From positions 1 through 64,000 of the forward strand of contig DBTT01000051.1 in NCBI GenBank assembly GCA_002307185.1: 64,000 nt of DNA. The letters run 5' to 3'. The notes below the pieces were generated by a model that worked only from the letters and a program-made list of their open reading frames with translations, was not told the DNA's origin and searched no databases. This DNA is from Bacteroidales bacterium UBA1309 (GTDB lineage Bacteria; Bacteroidota; Bacteroidia; Bacteroidales; Dysgonomonadaceae). The position numbers and the translations under genes are program-made. Positions 1 to 8,175 of this stretch are shown here, in pieces (the first letter of the stretch is position 1; every line of letters begins with the position of its first letter).

Positions 1-30
1 TTGACGTTTAATCTTTAAAACCTTATAATT

Positions 31-762
31 ATGGCAATCTTACATCGCATCAGGGCTTATCTCTACGATAACCTTTTGACCAAAGACAACCCGAACGACC
101 TGATCGCGCGGGTGGTAAGCGAGCGTTCGCTCAGTGTGCAACAAATCAGCGAGGCGGCTGTCAACCGCGGCGGATCGGACGTGTCGGCCACGGCCATGCA
201 ACACGCCGTGGAACTGTGGTTCAAGGAAATGGCCTACCAGCTGTGCGACGGCTATTCGGTGAACACGGGCTATTTCACGGCGGGCACACTTATCCGCGGG
301 GTGTTCGACAGCCCGCAGGAAACCTTCAATGCGGAGAAGCACAGCATCCTGTTCCAGTTCAACCAGGGGGAGAAGCTCCGCGTTGAAATCCCCAACATCG
401 AGGTGCAGATCCTCGGGTTGGCAGATGCCTCGGCGACGATTGTGCAGGTGACCGACGTGAAGACGGGTTCGGTGAACGACCTGCTCACCCCGGGGCGCAA
501 CCTGCGCATCAGCGGCAGCAAGATCAAGGTGGCCGGCACGGATGCCGCCAACGGCATCTTCTTTCTGGACACTGCCACGCAAGCCCGCACGGCGGTGGAT
601 CCTACGGACATCGTCACCAACAATCCGTCGGAGCTGCTGGTCGTGATTCCCGCACTGCCTGCCGGAGAATATGTGGTGGAGGTGGTGACGCAGTATGCTG
701 TGAGTTCTTTGCTTGCAGGACCTCGGACAGCCCTGTTAGAAAAAGTGCTGACCGTGGCGTAG
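31..762 (+). CDS. HU-like DNA-binding protein with DUF4469-type C-terminus
   Basis: 243 aa. The N-terminal ~120 residues resemble the HU/IHF-like domain of Bacteroidota proteins (MAILHRIRAYLYDN start, a central stretch rich in V/A, then a beta-rich segment). The C-terminal ~110 residues (from about 130) look like the DUF4469 Ig-like/beta domain often fused to it, with LTPGRNLRISGSKIKV as a landmark. It has no signal peptide, so it is probably cytoplasmic and nucleoid-associated; the function of this family is unproven. Sampled lines of the gene are about 55-60% GC, clearly above most neighbours, which suggests a laterally moved or specially selected gene. The stop is followed within 30 bp by a cluster of overlapping inverted repeats. 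A 180-codon antisense frame inside it is a GC-driven shadow. Confidence 0.75.
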   Translation: MAILHRIRAYLYDNLLTKDNPNDLIARVVSERSLSVQQISEAAVNRGGSDVSATAMQHAVELWFKEMAYQLCDGYSVNTGYFTAGTLIRGVFDSPQETFNAEKHSILFQFNQGEKLRVEIPNIEVQILGLADASATIVQVTDVKTGSVNDLLTPGRNLRISGSKIKVAGTDAANGIFFLDTATQARTAVDPTDIVTNNPSELLVVIPALPAGEYVVEVVTQYAVSSLLAGPRTALLEKVLTVA

Positions 763-793
763 ATAAAGGCGCTTTATCCGCCCGAGTGAACCC

Positions 794-849
794 GCTTTAT
801 CCGCTCGGATAAAGCAGGTTTATCCGAGCGAGTAAAGGACCTTTACTCG
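794..849. repeat. Three overlapping inverted repeats (mutually exclusive hairpins)
   Basis: Three perfect inverted repeats share arms: 794-803 with 806-815 (10 bp, 2-nt loop), 802-813 with 819-830 (12 bp, 5-nt loop), and 829-838 with 840-849 (10 bp, 1-nt loop). Each arm is a variant of CGCTCGGATAAA or CGAGTAAAGG. Because the arms overlap, only some can fold at once. The cluster begins 30 bp after the HU-like gene stop, so it could act as an unusual terminator, an mRNA 3' end, or a cruciform bound by a protein. Confidence 0.85.
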
Positions 850-1118
850 GGCGAGTGAAGCGGACGGGGATCTTTGCAGGAGCTAAGGCTCCTCTATCCG
901 AAGACTTAATTTGGGGCTCAAGTAGCACTCCCTGTAGCTTCCTCCTCTTTCAACACGGTGGCACACCCAAAGATTATCTCGTTTATGGGTAGTTTTTGTG
1001 TTGTTCATCCCTTTGCAGGCTGGGAAGTTTGGGGGGGATGATGTTTATCCCGGTTTGGACGTTATTTTTTGAATTGAAAGTTTGGAAACCGGGATGTAAA
1101 TAAACTTATTTTTTTGTG

Positions 1119-1154
1119 ATCCTTATGGGCTGTGAAGCCCGTAAGGATTTTTTT
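1119..1154 (+). terminator. Terminator-like hairpin with T-run
   Basis: A 12-bp stem (1119-1130 with 1137-1148, one G-T pair, 6-nt loop) is followed by a run of seven T (1148-1154). It is a rho-independent terminator shape on the + strand, but about 350 bp from the nearest upstream gene. Confidence 0.55.
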
Positions 1155-1159
1155 AAAGC

Positions 1160-1260
1160 CTCACCCCTAACCCCTCTCCCAAAGAGAGGGGAATGGCTTG
1201 CGCACACAAAAAAGGTGCGCATCGGTAAATATGTAGAGACGTAATGTGTTGCGTCTCTAT
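1160..1260. repeat. Short palindromic intergenic repeats
   Basis: The motif CCCCTAACCCCTCTCCC followed by AAAGAGAGGGG (stem 1171-1178 with 1184-1191) resembles a short palindromic repeat that recurs between genes in many bacterial genomes. It is followed by a GCGCAC...GTGCGC stem (1200-1205 with 1215-1220) and a TAGAGACG...CGTCTCTA stem (1234-1244 with 1249-1259, one wobble). It is probably a REP/MITE-like remnant; copy number cannot be judged here. Confidence 0.5.
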
Positions 1261-1521
1261 TTATTGGGGGGCATCCCGGCGTGACTGGAAGACCGGCTGG
1301 CTGTCGTGAAGCATTTTTCAAATAACAGGAAGATTGCCTGCAATTATATCTAAACCAGAGTATGAATTATGTAACTATATCAAAAAAATATGTAACATTT
1401 ATTACCTTGAAAATAGTGAACTTTGTTTCAAGGAACGAGTAAACAAGTGAAGAAGTACCCCTGTAGCCGAGTGACCTTGTAATTTTGGACACAAGGTTAC
1501 AAGGTTGCTTGATTAAATTAA

Positions 1522-1983
1522 ATGATCATGAAACTGATAAAGGTAAAAAAAGTACTGATTGCAATGGATTACGACGAAACGTCGAAGAAGGTAGCTGAAG
1601 AAGGTTTTTCTATTGCAACGGCTATGAATGCCGAAACGATATTGCTACATGTGGTTTCTGCGGATCCGGTGTACTATTCGGCTTATACTTATATGTTTGA
1701 ATTTCAAGTGGAAGTTTTGAACGATCTCAAAGCCTCGACCCAGATTTTTTTAGACAAAGTGAAAAACCACCTGGGGGACAAATCGATACAAACTGTTTTG
1801 AAAGAAGGCGATATTGCCGATAATATTTTGAAAACGGCAAAAGAGCTGGATGTGGATATCATCGTGGTGGGTTCGCACAGCCGCAAATGGCTGGAAAGTA
1901 TTTTTTTGGGTAGCCAGGCACAAGATCTTTTGGCAAAAACAACCTTGCCTTTGTTGATCGTTCCCACCCGGAAGAATGAGTGA
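1522..1983 (+). CDS. Universal stress protein (UspA family)
   Basis: 153 aa, one Usp domain covering the whole protein. The N-terminal strand KVLIAMDYDE and the C-terminal nucleotide-binding stretch VVGSHSRKWLESIFLGSQA are visible. The canonical G-2x-G-9x-GS motif is present except that the second Gly is Ser, so ATP binding may be weaker. The start could be either ATG at 1522 or 1528 (MKLIK); the second is closer to family starts. It stands alone, preceded by a repeat-rich gap. A stress or starvation role is inferred from the family only. Confidence 0.85.
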   Translation: MIMKLIKVKKVLIAMDYDETSKKVAEEGFSIATAMNAETILLHVVSADPVYYSAYTYMFEFQVEVLNDLKASTQIFLDKVKNHLGDKSIQTVLKEGDIADNILKTAKELDVDIIVVGSHSRKWLESIFLGSQAQDLLAKTTLPLLIVPTRKNE

Positions 1984-2176
1984 GTTTGCTCGTTGAATAG
2001 CTTATTAATCGTTGATTTGTATAGTAATATGATGTTTTTATATCGACAATACGACAGATGCAAATAACAAAAATAAGAGTTCTGTTTTGCATCAAGCTAA
2101 GATACCTGCAACTATATAAAACGATATAAAGTCAAACCCAAATTGTGGCGGATATGCCGGAAATACCTCATTAAAA

Positions 2177-2674
2177 ATGGAATCAGAAAAGAATATGGTA
2201 AAAGAAAATACGCAAGAAGCACCCGACATGAAATGTATTGGCATAGCTGCCGACCATGGGGGCTTTGCATTGAAAGTGCAACTGGTGTCAGCCCTCCAGA
2301 ATGATGGTTACCAAGTGATCGATTTTGGAGCTTATGAATTGAATTCGGATGATGATTATCCGGATTTTGTCATCCCATTGGCCAGAGCCTTGGTGAATAA
2401 GGAGATTTCAAGGGGTTTGGCTATTTGTGGAAGCGGTGTTGGGGCATCTATTGCCGCCAATAAGGTGGCCGGTGTTCGTGCTGCGCTGATCACCGATTCC
2501 TTTTCGGCTCATCAAGGAGTAGAAGACGATGACATGAACGTGATGTGCTTGGGAGGTCAAATTACCGGATACAAATTGGCTCTCGAATTAGCCACCACCT
2601 TTTTGGGCGCTCGCTTCAAAGCCGATAAACGGTTTGTGCGTCGCCTTATTGAGATAAATATGTTGGAAAAGTAA
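2177..2674 (+). CDS. rpiB: Ribose-5-phosphate isomerase B
   Basis: 165 aa. It interconverts ribose 5-phosphate and ribulose 5-phosphate in the non-oxidative pentose phosphate pathway. RpiB/LacAB signatures are visible: AADHGG near residue 26, then CGSGVGASIAANK with the catalytic base Cys at about residue 84, and NVMCLGG. The family's usual CGTG is CGSG here. The first ~17 residues form a hydrophilic extension; an internal Met just before KCIGIAADHGG (residue 18) would give the usual length, so the true start is uncertain. It sits directly before fructose-bisphosphate aldolase and a decayed phosphoketolase, making a small pentose/hexose-phosphate group. Confidence 0.88.
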   Translation: MESEKNMVKENTQEAPDMKCIGIAADHGGFALKVQLVSALQNDGYQVIDFGAYELNSDDDYPDFVIPLARALVNKEISRGLAICGSGVGASIAANKVAGVRAALITDSFSAHQGVEDDDMNVMCLGGQITGYKLALELATTFLGARFKADKRFVRRLIEINMLEK

Positions 2675-2687
2675 ACTTGTGATCAGG

Positions 2688-2726
2688 TAACCGAGTGGTC
2701 AAGATTACTCGGTCCCCCGATTACTT
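2688..2726. repeat. GTGACC/ACTCGGT-type intergenic repeat
   Basis: ACCGAGT and ACTCGGT form inverted arms around GGTCAAGATT. Related sequence recurs at about 1436-1500, 3781-3824 and 11000-11035. It overlaps the apparent N-terminal extension of the aldolase ORF, which argues that those extra codons are not translated. Confidence 0.6.
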
Positions 2727-2739
2727 AACAATTAAAATT

Positions 2740-3774
2740 ATGGCACTTAACGAAACAATCATACATGAATTATCAACCACAGCAAAGGCTCTGGTTGCTC
2801 ACAACAAGGGCTTGTTGGCGATGGACGAAAGTTATTCAACTTGCAACAAGCGATTTGCCAAATTGGGAATTCCCCAGACAAATGAAATGAGATTGGCTTA
2901 CCGCGAAATGCTTGTCACTGCCGAAGGGCTGAACGAAGGTATCAGTGGAGCTATTTTGTTTGATGAAACGGCTCGCCAAAACCTCCAAGATGGCACCTCA
3001 TTTATTGAGGCGTTGGCCGGTAAAGGAATCATTCCGGGCATCAAGGTGGATGCTGGCACGGTTGCTTTGGCGCTGCATTCGGGAGAAAAGATTACCGAAG
3101 GACTCGACAATCTGCGTGAACGGCTCAAAGAGTATCTTGCCATGGGATTGAAGTTTGCCAAATGGCGGGGTGTCATTACCATCGGCGACAATATCCCGAC
3201 GAAGGGGTGCATCGAGGCAAATGCACACGCATTGGCCCGTTATGCTGCTTTGTGCCAGGAAGAAGGACTCGTTCCCATTGTGGAGCCGGAAATACTTATG
3301 GATGGCGAACACGGTTTGGAACGTTGTTATGAAGTAACGGAACAGGTGTTGCATACCGTTTTCAATCAGCTGTATAAGCAGGGCGTGATGCTCGAAGGCA
3401 TCATCCTGAAGCCCAACATGGTGGTGCCGGGTTTGGCTTGTCCTATACAGGCATCGGTGGATGAAGTGGCAGATGCCACGCTAGAATGTTTCTTGCGGAC
3501 TGTTCCGGCAGCCGTTCCCGGAATTGCATTTCTTTCCGGTGGACAATCTTCCGAATTGGCTTCAGCTCGTCTGAATGCGATGAACCTTCGTGAAAAGTCA
3601 AGACGGCCATGGGAATTGTCTTTCTCGTTTGGCCGCGCCATTCAACAGCCTGCACTTGAAATTTGGAACGGGAGAGACGAAAATGTATTAAAAGCCCAAG
3701 AGGCTTTGTACCACAGGGTCGTATGCAACTTGGCAGCACGAAGTGGCACTTACAAGGAAGAAGGAAAGAAGTGA
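2740..3774 (+). CDS. Fructose-bisphosphate aldolase, class I
   Basis: 344 aa from ATG 2740. The open frame extends upstream to 2695, but those 15 codons read through an intergenic repeat. It cleaves fructose 1,6-bisphosphate to glyceraldehyde 3-phosphate and dihydroxyacetone phosphate through a lysine Schiff base. Class I landmarks are clear: LLAMDES near the N-terminus, GIKVDAG, AKWRGV with the active-site Lys, VEPEIL with the general acid/base Glu, ILKPNMV with the Schiff-base Lys, and FLSGGQS for phosphate binding. Length fits the vertebrate-type enzyme. It shares direction with rpiB 65 bp upstream. Confidence 0.93.
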   Translation: MALNETIIHELSTTAKALVAHNKGLLAMDESYSTCNKRFAKLGIPQTNEMRLAYREMLVTAEGLNEGISGAILFDETARQNLQDGTSFIEALAGKGIIPGIKVDAGTVALALHSGEKITEGLDNLRERLKEYLAMGLKFAKWRGVITIGDNIPTKGCIEANAHALARYAALCQEEGLVPIVEPEILMDGEHGLERCYEVTEQVLHTVFNQLYKQGVMLEGIILKPNMVVPGLACPIQASVDEVADATLECFLRTVPAAVPGIAFLSGGQSSELASARLNAMNLREKSRRPWELSFSFGRAIQQPALEIWNGRDENVLKAQEALYHRVVCNLAARSGTYKEEGKK

Positions 3775-3780
3775 TCAAGT

Positions 3781-3824
3781 TGACCATGTGACCAAGATTA
3801 CTTGGCTAGAAGGTCACATGGTCA
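3781..3824. repeat. 13-bp perfect inverted repeat after aldolase
   Basis: TGACCATGTGACC (3781-3793) and its exact complement (3812-3824) flank an inner CCAAG...CTTGG stem (3792-3796 with 3801-3805). It lies 6 bp after the aldolase stop without a T-run, so it is either a processing or weak termination hairpin, or a member of the intergenic repeat family seen at 2688. Confidence 0.75.
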
Positions 3825-3873
3825 CAATCCTTAATTCTGTTATTCTGTAAATCCTGTCAAAAACAAAAGCAAA

Positions 3874-4444
3874 ATGAAAACTTGCACAAATACTGGCGGT
3901 TCAGAAGCTTTATCGCCTGAACTTCTATACAAAATAAATGCTTATTGGAATGCTGCCAACTACTTGTCGGTTGTTCAGTTATACCTCAAGGATAACCCCT
4001 TGCTCCGCAAGGATCTGGCCATGTCCGACGTGAAATCAATGCTGCTTGGGCATTGGGGAACTACGCCAGGGCAAAACTTCATCTATGTGCATCTGAATCG
4101 GGTCATCAAAAAGTACGACTTGAATATGATTTACATATCCGGACCAGGGCACGGTGGGCCGGCATTGGCCGGAAACACCTATTACCGATATTCACGAGAT
4201 ACAGGCCAATGCACGACTCAAAAACGAGACGCATCGTCCTCATTGGCCAATGATTGTATTCAAATCGCCCAAAGGCTGGACAGGGGCAAAGGAAGTGGAT
4301 GGCATACAAATAGAAGGAGCATTCCGCGCCCACCAAATTCCAGTGCTGGTGGACACACAGCACCCCGACCATCTAAAGATTCTTGAAGCATGGATGAAAA
4401 GCTACAAGCCCGAAATTCTGAATTGGAAATGGAACACCCTTTGA
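3874..4444 (+). pseudogene. Phosphoketolase pseudogene (internally deleted, C-terminally truncated)
   Basis: The first ~105 codons (frame of 3874) are a clean phosphoketolase N-terminus: YWNAANYLSVVQLYL, LGHWGTTPGQNFIYVHLNR and GPGHGGPA. At about 4180 the match jumps to another frame (that of 4154), continuing with IQANARLKNE, RPHWPMIVFKSPKGWTG and EGAFRAHQ, ending at 4444. By comparison with the family, about 155 residues are missing at the junction, including the thiamine-diphosphate GDGE region, and roughly 480 C-terminal residues are gone. The intact enzyme splits xylulose 5-phosphate or fructose 6-phosphate to acetyl phosphate. It lies after rpiB and aldolase, whose pathway it once extended. 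Confidence 0.9.
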
Positions 4445-4525
4445 ATTGCATTTTGTTGCAGATTCGCATATTTGCAAATGATCCAATCTTATTTCTCTGA
4501 ATATTGATTTACTAAAACCAAAAGA

Positions 4526-7444
4526 ATGAATCCGACTGATGATGCAGAAATTATAACCAGTGAATCCCAGCCCCTTAAATTTCCAACAGTGTGTATTGGT
4601 GCTTCTGCTGGAGGTTTGGAAGCATTGGAACAATTCTTCCAAAACATGCCGGAAAATACAGGGATGGCTTTCATCGTGATCCAGCATTTGGATCCGACCC
4701 AAAAGGGGATGTTGCCCGAACTGCTTCAGCGGGTTTGCAAGATACCTGTGTCAGAGGTAAATAACGCAACACCGGTGAAGCCAGACAATGTGTATGTGAT
4801 CCCCCCCAACAAAAGGATGTTGATTCAGAAAGGAATCCTTTATCTGTCTGATCCAGTCGAGATAAGAGGCCTCCGCTTGCCTATCGATACTTTTTTGCGT
4901 TCACTTGCAGATGATCAACAGGAAATGGCTGTCGGGATAATCCTTTCGGGCATGGGTTCGGACGGGAGTAGCGGTGTGCGTTCGTTGAAGGAGAAAAACG
5001 GTGTCGTGTTTGTTCAGGAACTTTCGGACGCCAAGTATGACAGCATGCCTCGTAATGCCATGGATTCGGTACTGGTGGACGTTGTGGCTAAAGCCTCCGA
5101 ACTAGCGGTAAAACTGATTGAATTTGTCAAGCGAATTGAGGAAGTTAAGTCTAATTTGCAGGCTGAAATAAAAGCCCGGAGTGCCCTTGAAAAAGTGATT
5201 GTCCTGTTGCGGACTCAAACAGGAAATGATTTTTCGTTGTACAAAAAAAATACCATCTATCGGCGAATTGAGAGGCGGATGGGCGTTCATAAAATAGACA
5301 AAATTGCTTCTTATGCGGATTTTTTGAAGGAAAATCCCAAAGAAGTGGAGATCCTGTTCAAGGAGTTGCTGATTGGCGTTACTGATTTTTTCCGTGATCC
5401 GGCCATGTGGGAAAGATTAGAAAAAAGTGTGATACCCGTGTTACTGGCCGAAGCGGAGGGAGAATCCGTTTTGCGTGCATGGGTGCCGGGATGTTCTACC
5501 GGCGAAGAGGCTTATTCGCTTGCCATTGTCTTCAAAGAAGTATTGCAGAAAATAAATCCGCACTGTGGCGTGTCGTTGCAGATATTTGCCTCGGATATAG
5601 ACAACGAAGCCATCGAAACCGCTCGCAAAGGCTGGTTTTCGAATAAGATTGCCGCCCACGTTTCCGCCAAACGGCTCTCCCGTTTTTTTAATGTGTCTGA
5701 AGACGGATATCGTGTCAACAACGAAATCAGGGAGATGGTGGTGTTTGCCAAGCACAACGTGATCCTGCACCCGCCATTTACGAAAATCAATATACTTACT
5801 TGCCGCAACCTACTTATTTACATGGAGGCCGAACTGCAAAAAAAACTGTTTGGATTATTTTATTACAGCCTTTGTCCCGATGGCTTTTTGGTGTTAGGAA
5901 GTGCCGAAACACTTGGTGCGCAGAGCCGTTTTTTTCATCCGATAGACAATAAATTAAAGATATACAAACGAATTGTCACCAACGAGCCTCCCGAATTGTA
6001 TGATTTTCCTTCGGCATTTTCACGCGTGAAGCAGCCCAAAGCAGAATTGGCTTTTTCGGCACAGGCCCCTGCTAATATTCAAACCTTGGCAGACCAATTG
6101 CTCTTGCAGAATTTCTCGCCGCCAAGCGTTTTGGTGAACGACAAAGGAGACATTATCTATATCAGCGGACACACAGGAAAATACTTGGAACCTGCCGTTG
6201 GAAAAGCCAACATGAATATATTTGCCATGTTGCGTATTGGCTTGCAGAATGAGTTTTCAAATGCCTTCCGGCAGGCTGTGATAAACAAAGAACGGGTAAC
6301 TGTAAACAATATCAAGGTTGGAACCAACGCAGGCACGCAATATATAAATCTGACAATTCAGTGGATCGAGAAGCCCGAAGCATTGCAAGGCAAGTTGATG
6401 ATTGTGTTTAAAGACGTTGCCAAGCCTGAAGAAATCAAAGAACCGATTACCCAAGATAGCAACAGCACCGAAAGTATTCAGCGAGTGCAATGGGAAAAAG
6501 AATTGCTCCAAGCCCGCAAGGAAAGCCAAAGTATATTGGAAGAGATGCAGACTTCGCAAGAAGAATTAAAATCGACCAACGAAGAACTTCAGTCCACCAA
6601 CGAGGAGCTTCAATCCACCAACGAAGAGCTGACCACTTCGAAAGAGGAGATGCAAAGCATGAATGAGGAACTGCAAACGGTGAATGCCGAATTACAGTCC
6701 AAGTTGGACGACTTTTCGCGTGTAAATAATGACATGAAAAACCTGCTCAACAGCACCGACATCGCCACCCTGTTTTTGGACAAGCAGTTGAATATACGCC
6801 GCTATACGAATCAAGCAACCCAAATATTCAAGTTCATAAAAAGCGATATAGGACGACCTTTCACCGACCAAGTGTCCGATCTCATTTATCCCGACCTGGT
6901 GGACGATGCACGCGAAGTTTTGCGTACGCTTCTCTTTATTCAAAAACAAATCACCACTTCCGACGGGCGTTGGTTTTCCACACGCATCATGCCTTACCGC
7001 ACTTTCGACGACCGGATTGACGGATTGGTGATTACTTTTTTCAATATCTCCGAACATAAGCAACTTGAAGTAGAACTCAATGAAACAAGGCAAATCCATC
7101 AGTTGCTAATGGACAAGTCGGAGAGTATCATTATAAAGCTATCTGCCGATTGGAATATCACGGAGTACAACTCGGAAGCTGAAAAATTCTTTGGTAAAAA
7201 ACAAAAAGAAGTATTGAACCGGAACTATTTCGATCTCCTGGTTCCTGAAAAAGACAGGAAAAAAACTGAGAAAGACCTTATCAGGTTAGTAGGAGAAGGA
7301 ACAAGCAGCCTGTATAAAATGTCCTCTGTGGATGCTCAAAAACAGTCGATTGAAGCAGGTTGGGCAGTAAATACATTGACTAACGCCGAGAAAATCTTAA
7401 CGGGAATAATTTTAATTACCAAAATACCACTCTACTATGAGTAA
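4526..7444 (+). CDS. CheB-CheR fusion with coiled coil and PAS domains
   Basis: 972 aa. Residues ~20-210 are a CheB methylesterase domain with its catalytic triad in GASAGG (Ser27), QHLDP (His54) and SGMGSDG (Asp146), but no receiver domain. Residues ~215-490 are a CheR methyltransferase domain (FFRDPAMW, VPGCSTGEEAYS for SAM binding, TCRNLLIYM). Then come a PAS-like segment, a heptad-rich coiled coil of repeated STNEELQ units (~670-735), and two PAS domains to the C-terminus. No kinase or receiver domain follows. Such fusions are known in many bacteria, but no chemoreceptor or CheA lies nearby, so the methylation target is unknown. The stop overlaps the start of the next PAS gene by 8 bp, implying translational coupling. 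Confidence 0.9.
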   Translation: MNPTDDAEIITSESQPLKFPTVCIGASAGGLEALEQFFQNMPENTGMAFIVIQHLDPTQKGMLPELLQRVCKIPVSEVNNATPVKPDNVYVIPPNKRMLIQKGILYLSDPVEIRGLRLPIDTFLRSLADDQQEMAVGIILSGMGSDGSSGVRSLKEKNGVVFVQELSDAKYDSMPRNAMDSVLVDVVAKASELAVKLIEFVKRIEEVKSNLQAEIKARSALEKVIVLLRTQTGNDFSLYKKNTIYRRIERRMGVHKIDKIASYADFLKENPKEVEILFKELLIGVTDFFRDPAMWERLEKSVIPVLLAEAEGESVLRAWVPGCSTGEEAYSLAIVFKEVLQKINPHCGVSLQIFASDIDNEAIETARKGWFSNKIAAHVSAKRLSRFFNVSEDGYRVNNEIREMVVFAKHNVILHPPFTKINILTCRNLLIYMEAELQKKLFGLFYYSLCPDGFLVLGSAETLGAQSRFFHPIDNKLKIYKRIVTNEPPELYDFPSAFSRVKQPKAELAFSAQAPANIQTLADQLLLQNFSPPSVLVNDKGDIIYISGHTGKYLEPAVGKANMNIFAMLRIGLQNEFSNAFRQAVINKERVTVNNIKVGTNAGTQYINLTIQWIEKPEALQGKLMIVFKDVAKPEEIKEPITQDSNSTESIQRVQWEKELLQARKESQSILEEMQTSQEELKSTNEELQSTNEELQSTNEELTTSKEEMQSMNEELQTVNAELQSKLDDFSRVNNDMKNLLNSTDIATLFLDKQLNIRRYTNQATQIFKFIKSDIGRPFTDQVSDLIYPDLVDDAREVLRTLLFIQKQITTSDGRWFSTRIMPYRTFDDRIDGLVITFFNISEHKQLEVELNETRQIHQLLMDKSESIIIKLSADWNITEYNSEAEKFFGKKQKEVLNRNYFDLLVPEKDRKKTEKDLIRLVGEGTSSLYKMSSVDAQKQSIEAGWAVNTLTNAEKILTGIILITKIPLYYE

Positions 7445-7991
7445 AGACAAACAAGATTATCACACAGATGTCAGCTTGCTCCGCATCAAAGCCGAAGAAT
7501 TGCTAACCGAAAAAGAGCAAGAAAAAAGCGTTGCTCAGGCAGAAATGGACGCCCAAAAGCTTCTCCACGAACTGCAAGTGCACCAGATTGAATTGGAGAT
7601 GCAAAACGAAGAGCTTCGTGAAGCCAATGAACGAGCTGAGACTGCCTTGAAGAGATTCACGATGCTTTATGATTTGGCTCCGATGGGCTATTTTGTACTT
7701 GCCCCCGACGGCACAATCGACGAGCTGAATTTCACCGGTGCCGAATTGCTGTCGGATAGGCGTTTCAGCTTGGTAAGCAATAATTTAAAGCTATATATTG
7801 CCGATGGATCGAAGCCCGAATTCAACGATTTCCTTGGAAATATTTTTAAGGATAAAACCAAAAAAACGTGTAAAATAAACTTAGGATACGACACGGTTCT
7901 AATCAGACCGGTTTATATGGAAGGCGTGGCCATCAGCGGCGAGAACAAGTGCTTGCTCTCGGTGGTGGATATCAGCAACTTTCAGAAATAA
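7437..7991 (+). CDS. PAS-domain protein with N-terminal coiled coil
   Basis: 184 aa. The N-terminus (~20-70) is a charged coiled coil containing LLHELQVHQIELEMQNEELR, typical of the linker before PAS domains in sensor kinases. Residues ~80-180 form one PAS domain (LYDLAPMGYFVLAPDG). No output domain follows. It overlaps the CheB-CheR gene by 8 bp and ends with its own stop, so it is either a separately translated sensing subunit of that protein or the remnant of a longer sensor. It is cytoplasmic (no membrane segment). Confidence 0.8.
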   Translation: MSKDKQDYHTDVSLLRIKAEELLTEKEQEKSVAQAEMDAQKLLHELQVHQIELEMQNEELREANERAETALKRFTMLYDLAPMGYFVLAPDGTIDELNFTGAELLSDRRFSLVSNNLKLYIADGSKPEFNDFLGNIFKDKTKKTCKINLGYDTVLIRPVYMEGVAISGENKCLLSVVDISNFQK

Positions 7992-8175
7992 TTGTACTTG
8001 CTTTCTATGACCTGCTCTGTAGTTTTGTATTGTCATCTCGTTTAAGAAAATGTTGTTGGAAGGGCTTTGATTGCTGATGCAATACTTTGTAGATGAATCA
8101 AAAAAGATCTTGAATTCTCCGTCTTTATTCATTTGCAATTAAAAATTAAGAACATCAATATGTTATATGGTTATG

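Larger units (their letters stand above)
763..1521. other. 759-bp intergenic region with hairpins, no gene
   Basis: No convincing ORF is present on either strand. It holds an overlapping hairpin cluster (794-849), a terminator-like hairpin (1119-1154), a short palindromic repeat (1171-1191), two further small stems (1200-1220 and 1234-1259) and a GTGACC-type repeat (about 1436-1500). The stretch 870-1100 shows nothing recognisable. Confidence 0.7.

Noticed and set aside
40..582. 180-codon ORF antisense to the HU-like gene
   Set aside because: It is a shadow caused by high GC in the real gene; no family similarity or start signal.
1106..1321. 71-codon minus ORF in the first intergenic region
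   Set aside because: It translates palindromic repeats and a terminator-like hairpin; no coding signal.
1495..1508. GG-N10-GC spacing (sigma-54-like) before the first usp gene
   Set aside because: It lies inside an intergenic repeat, matches the consensus only at GG and TTGC, and would start transcription almost at the start codon.
2695..2739. 15-residue N-terminal extension of the aldolase
   Set aside because: It overlaps a dispersed repeat and is not seen in the family; ATG 2740 gives the usual start.
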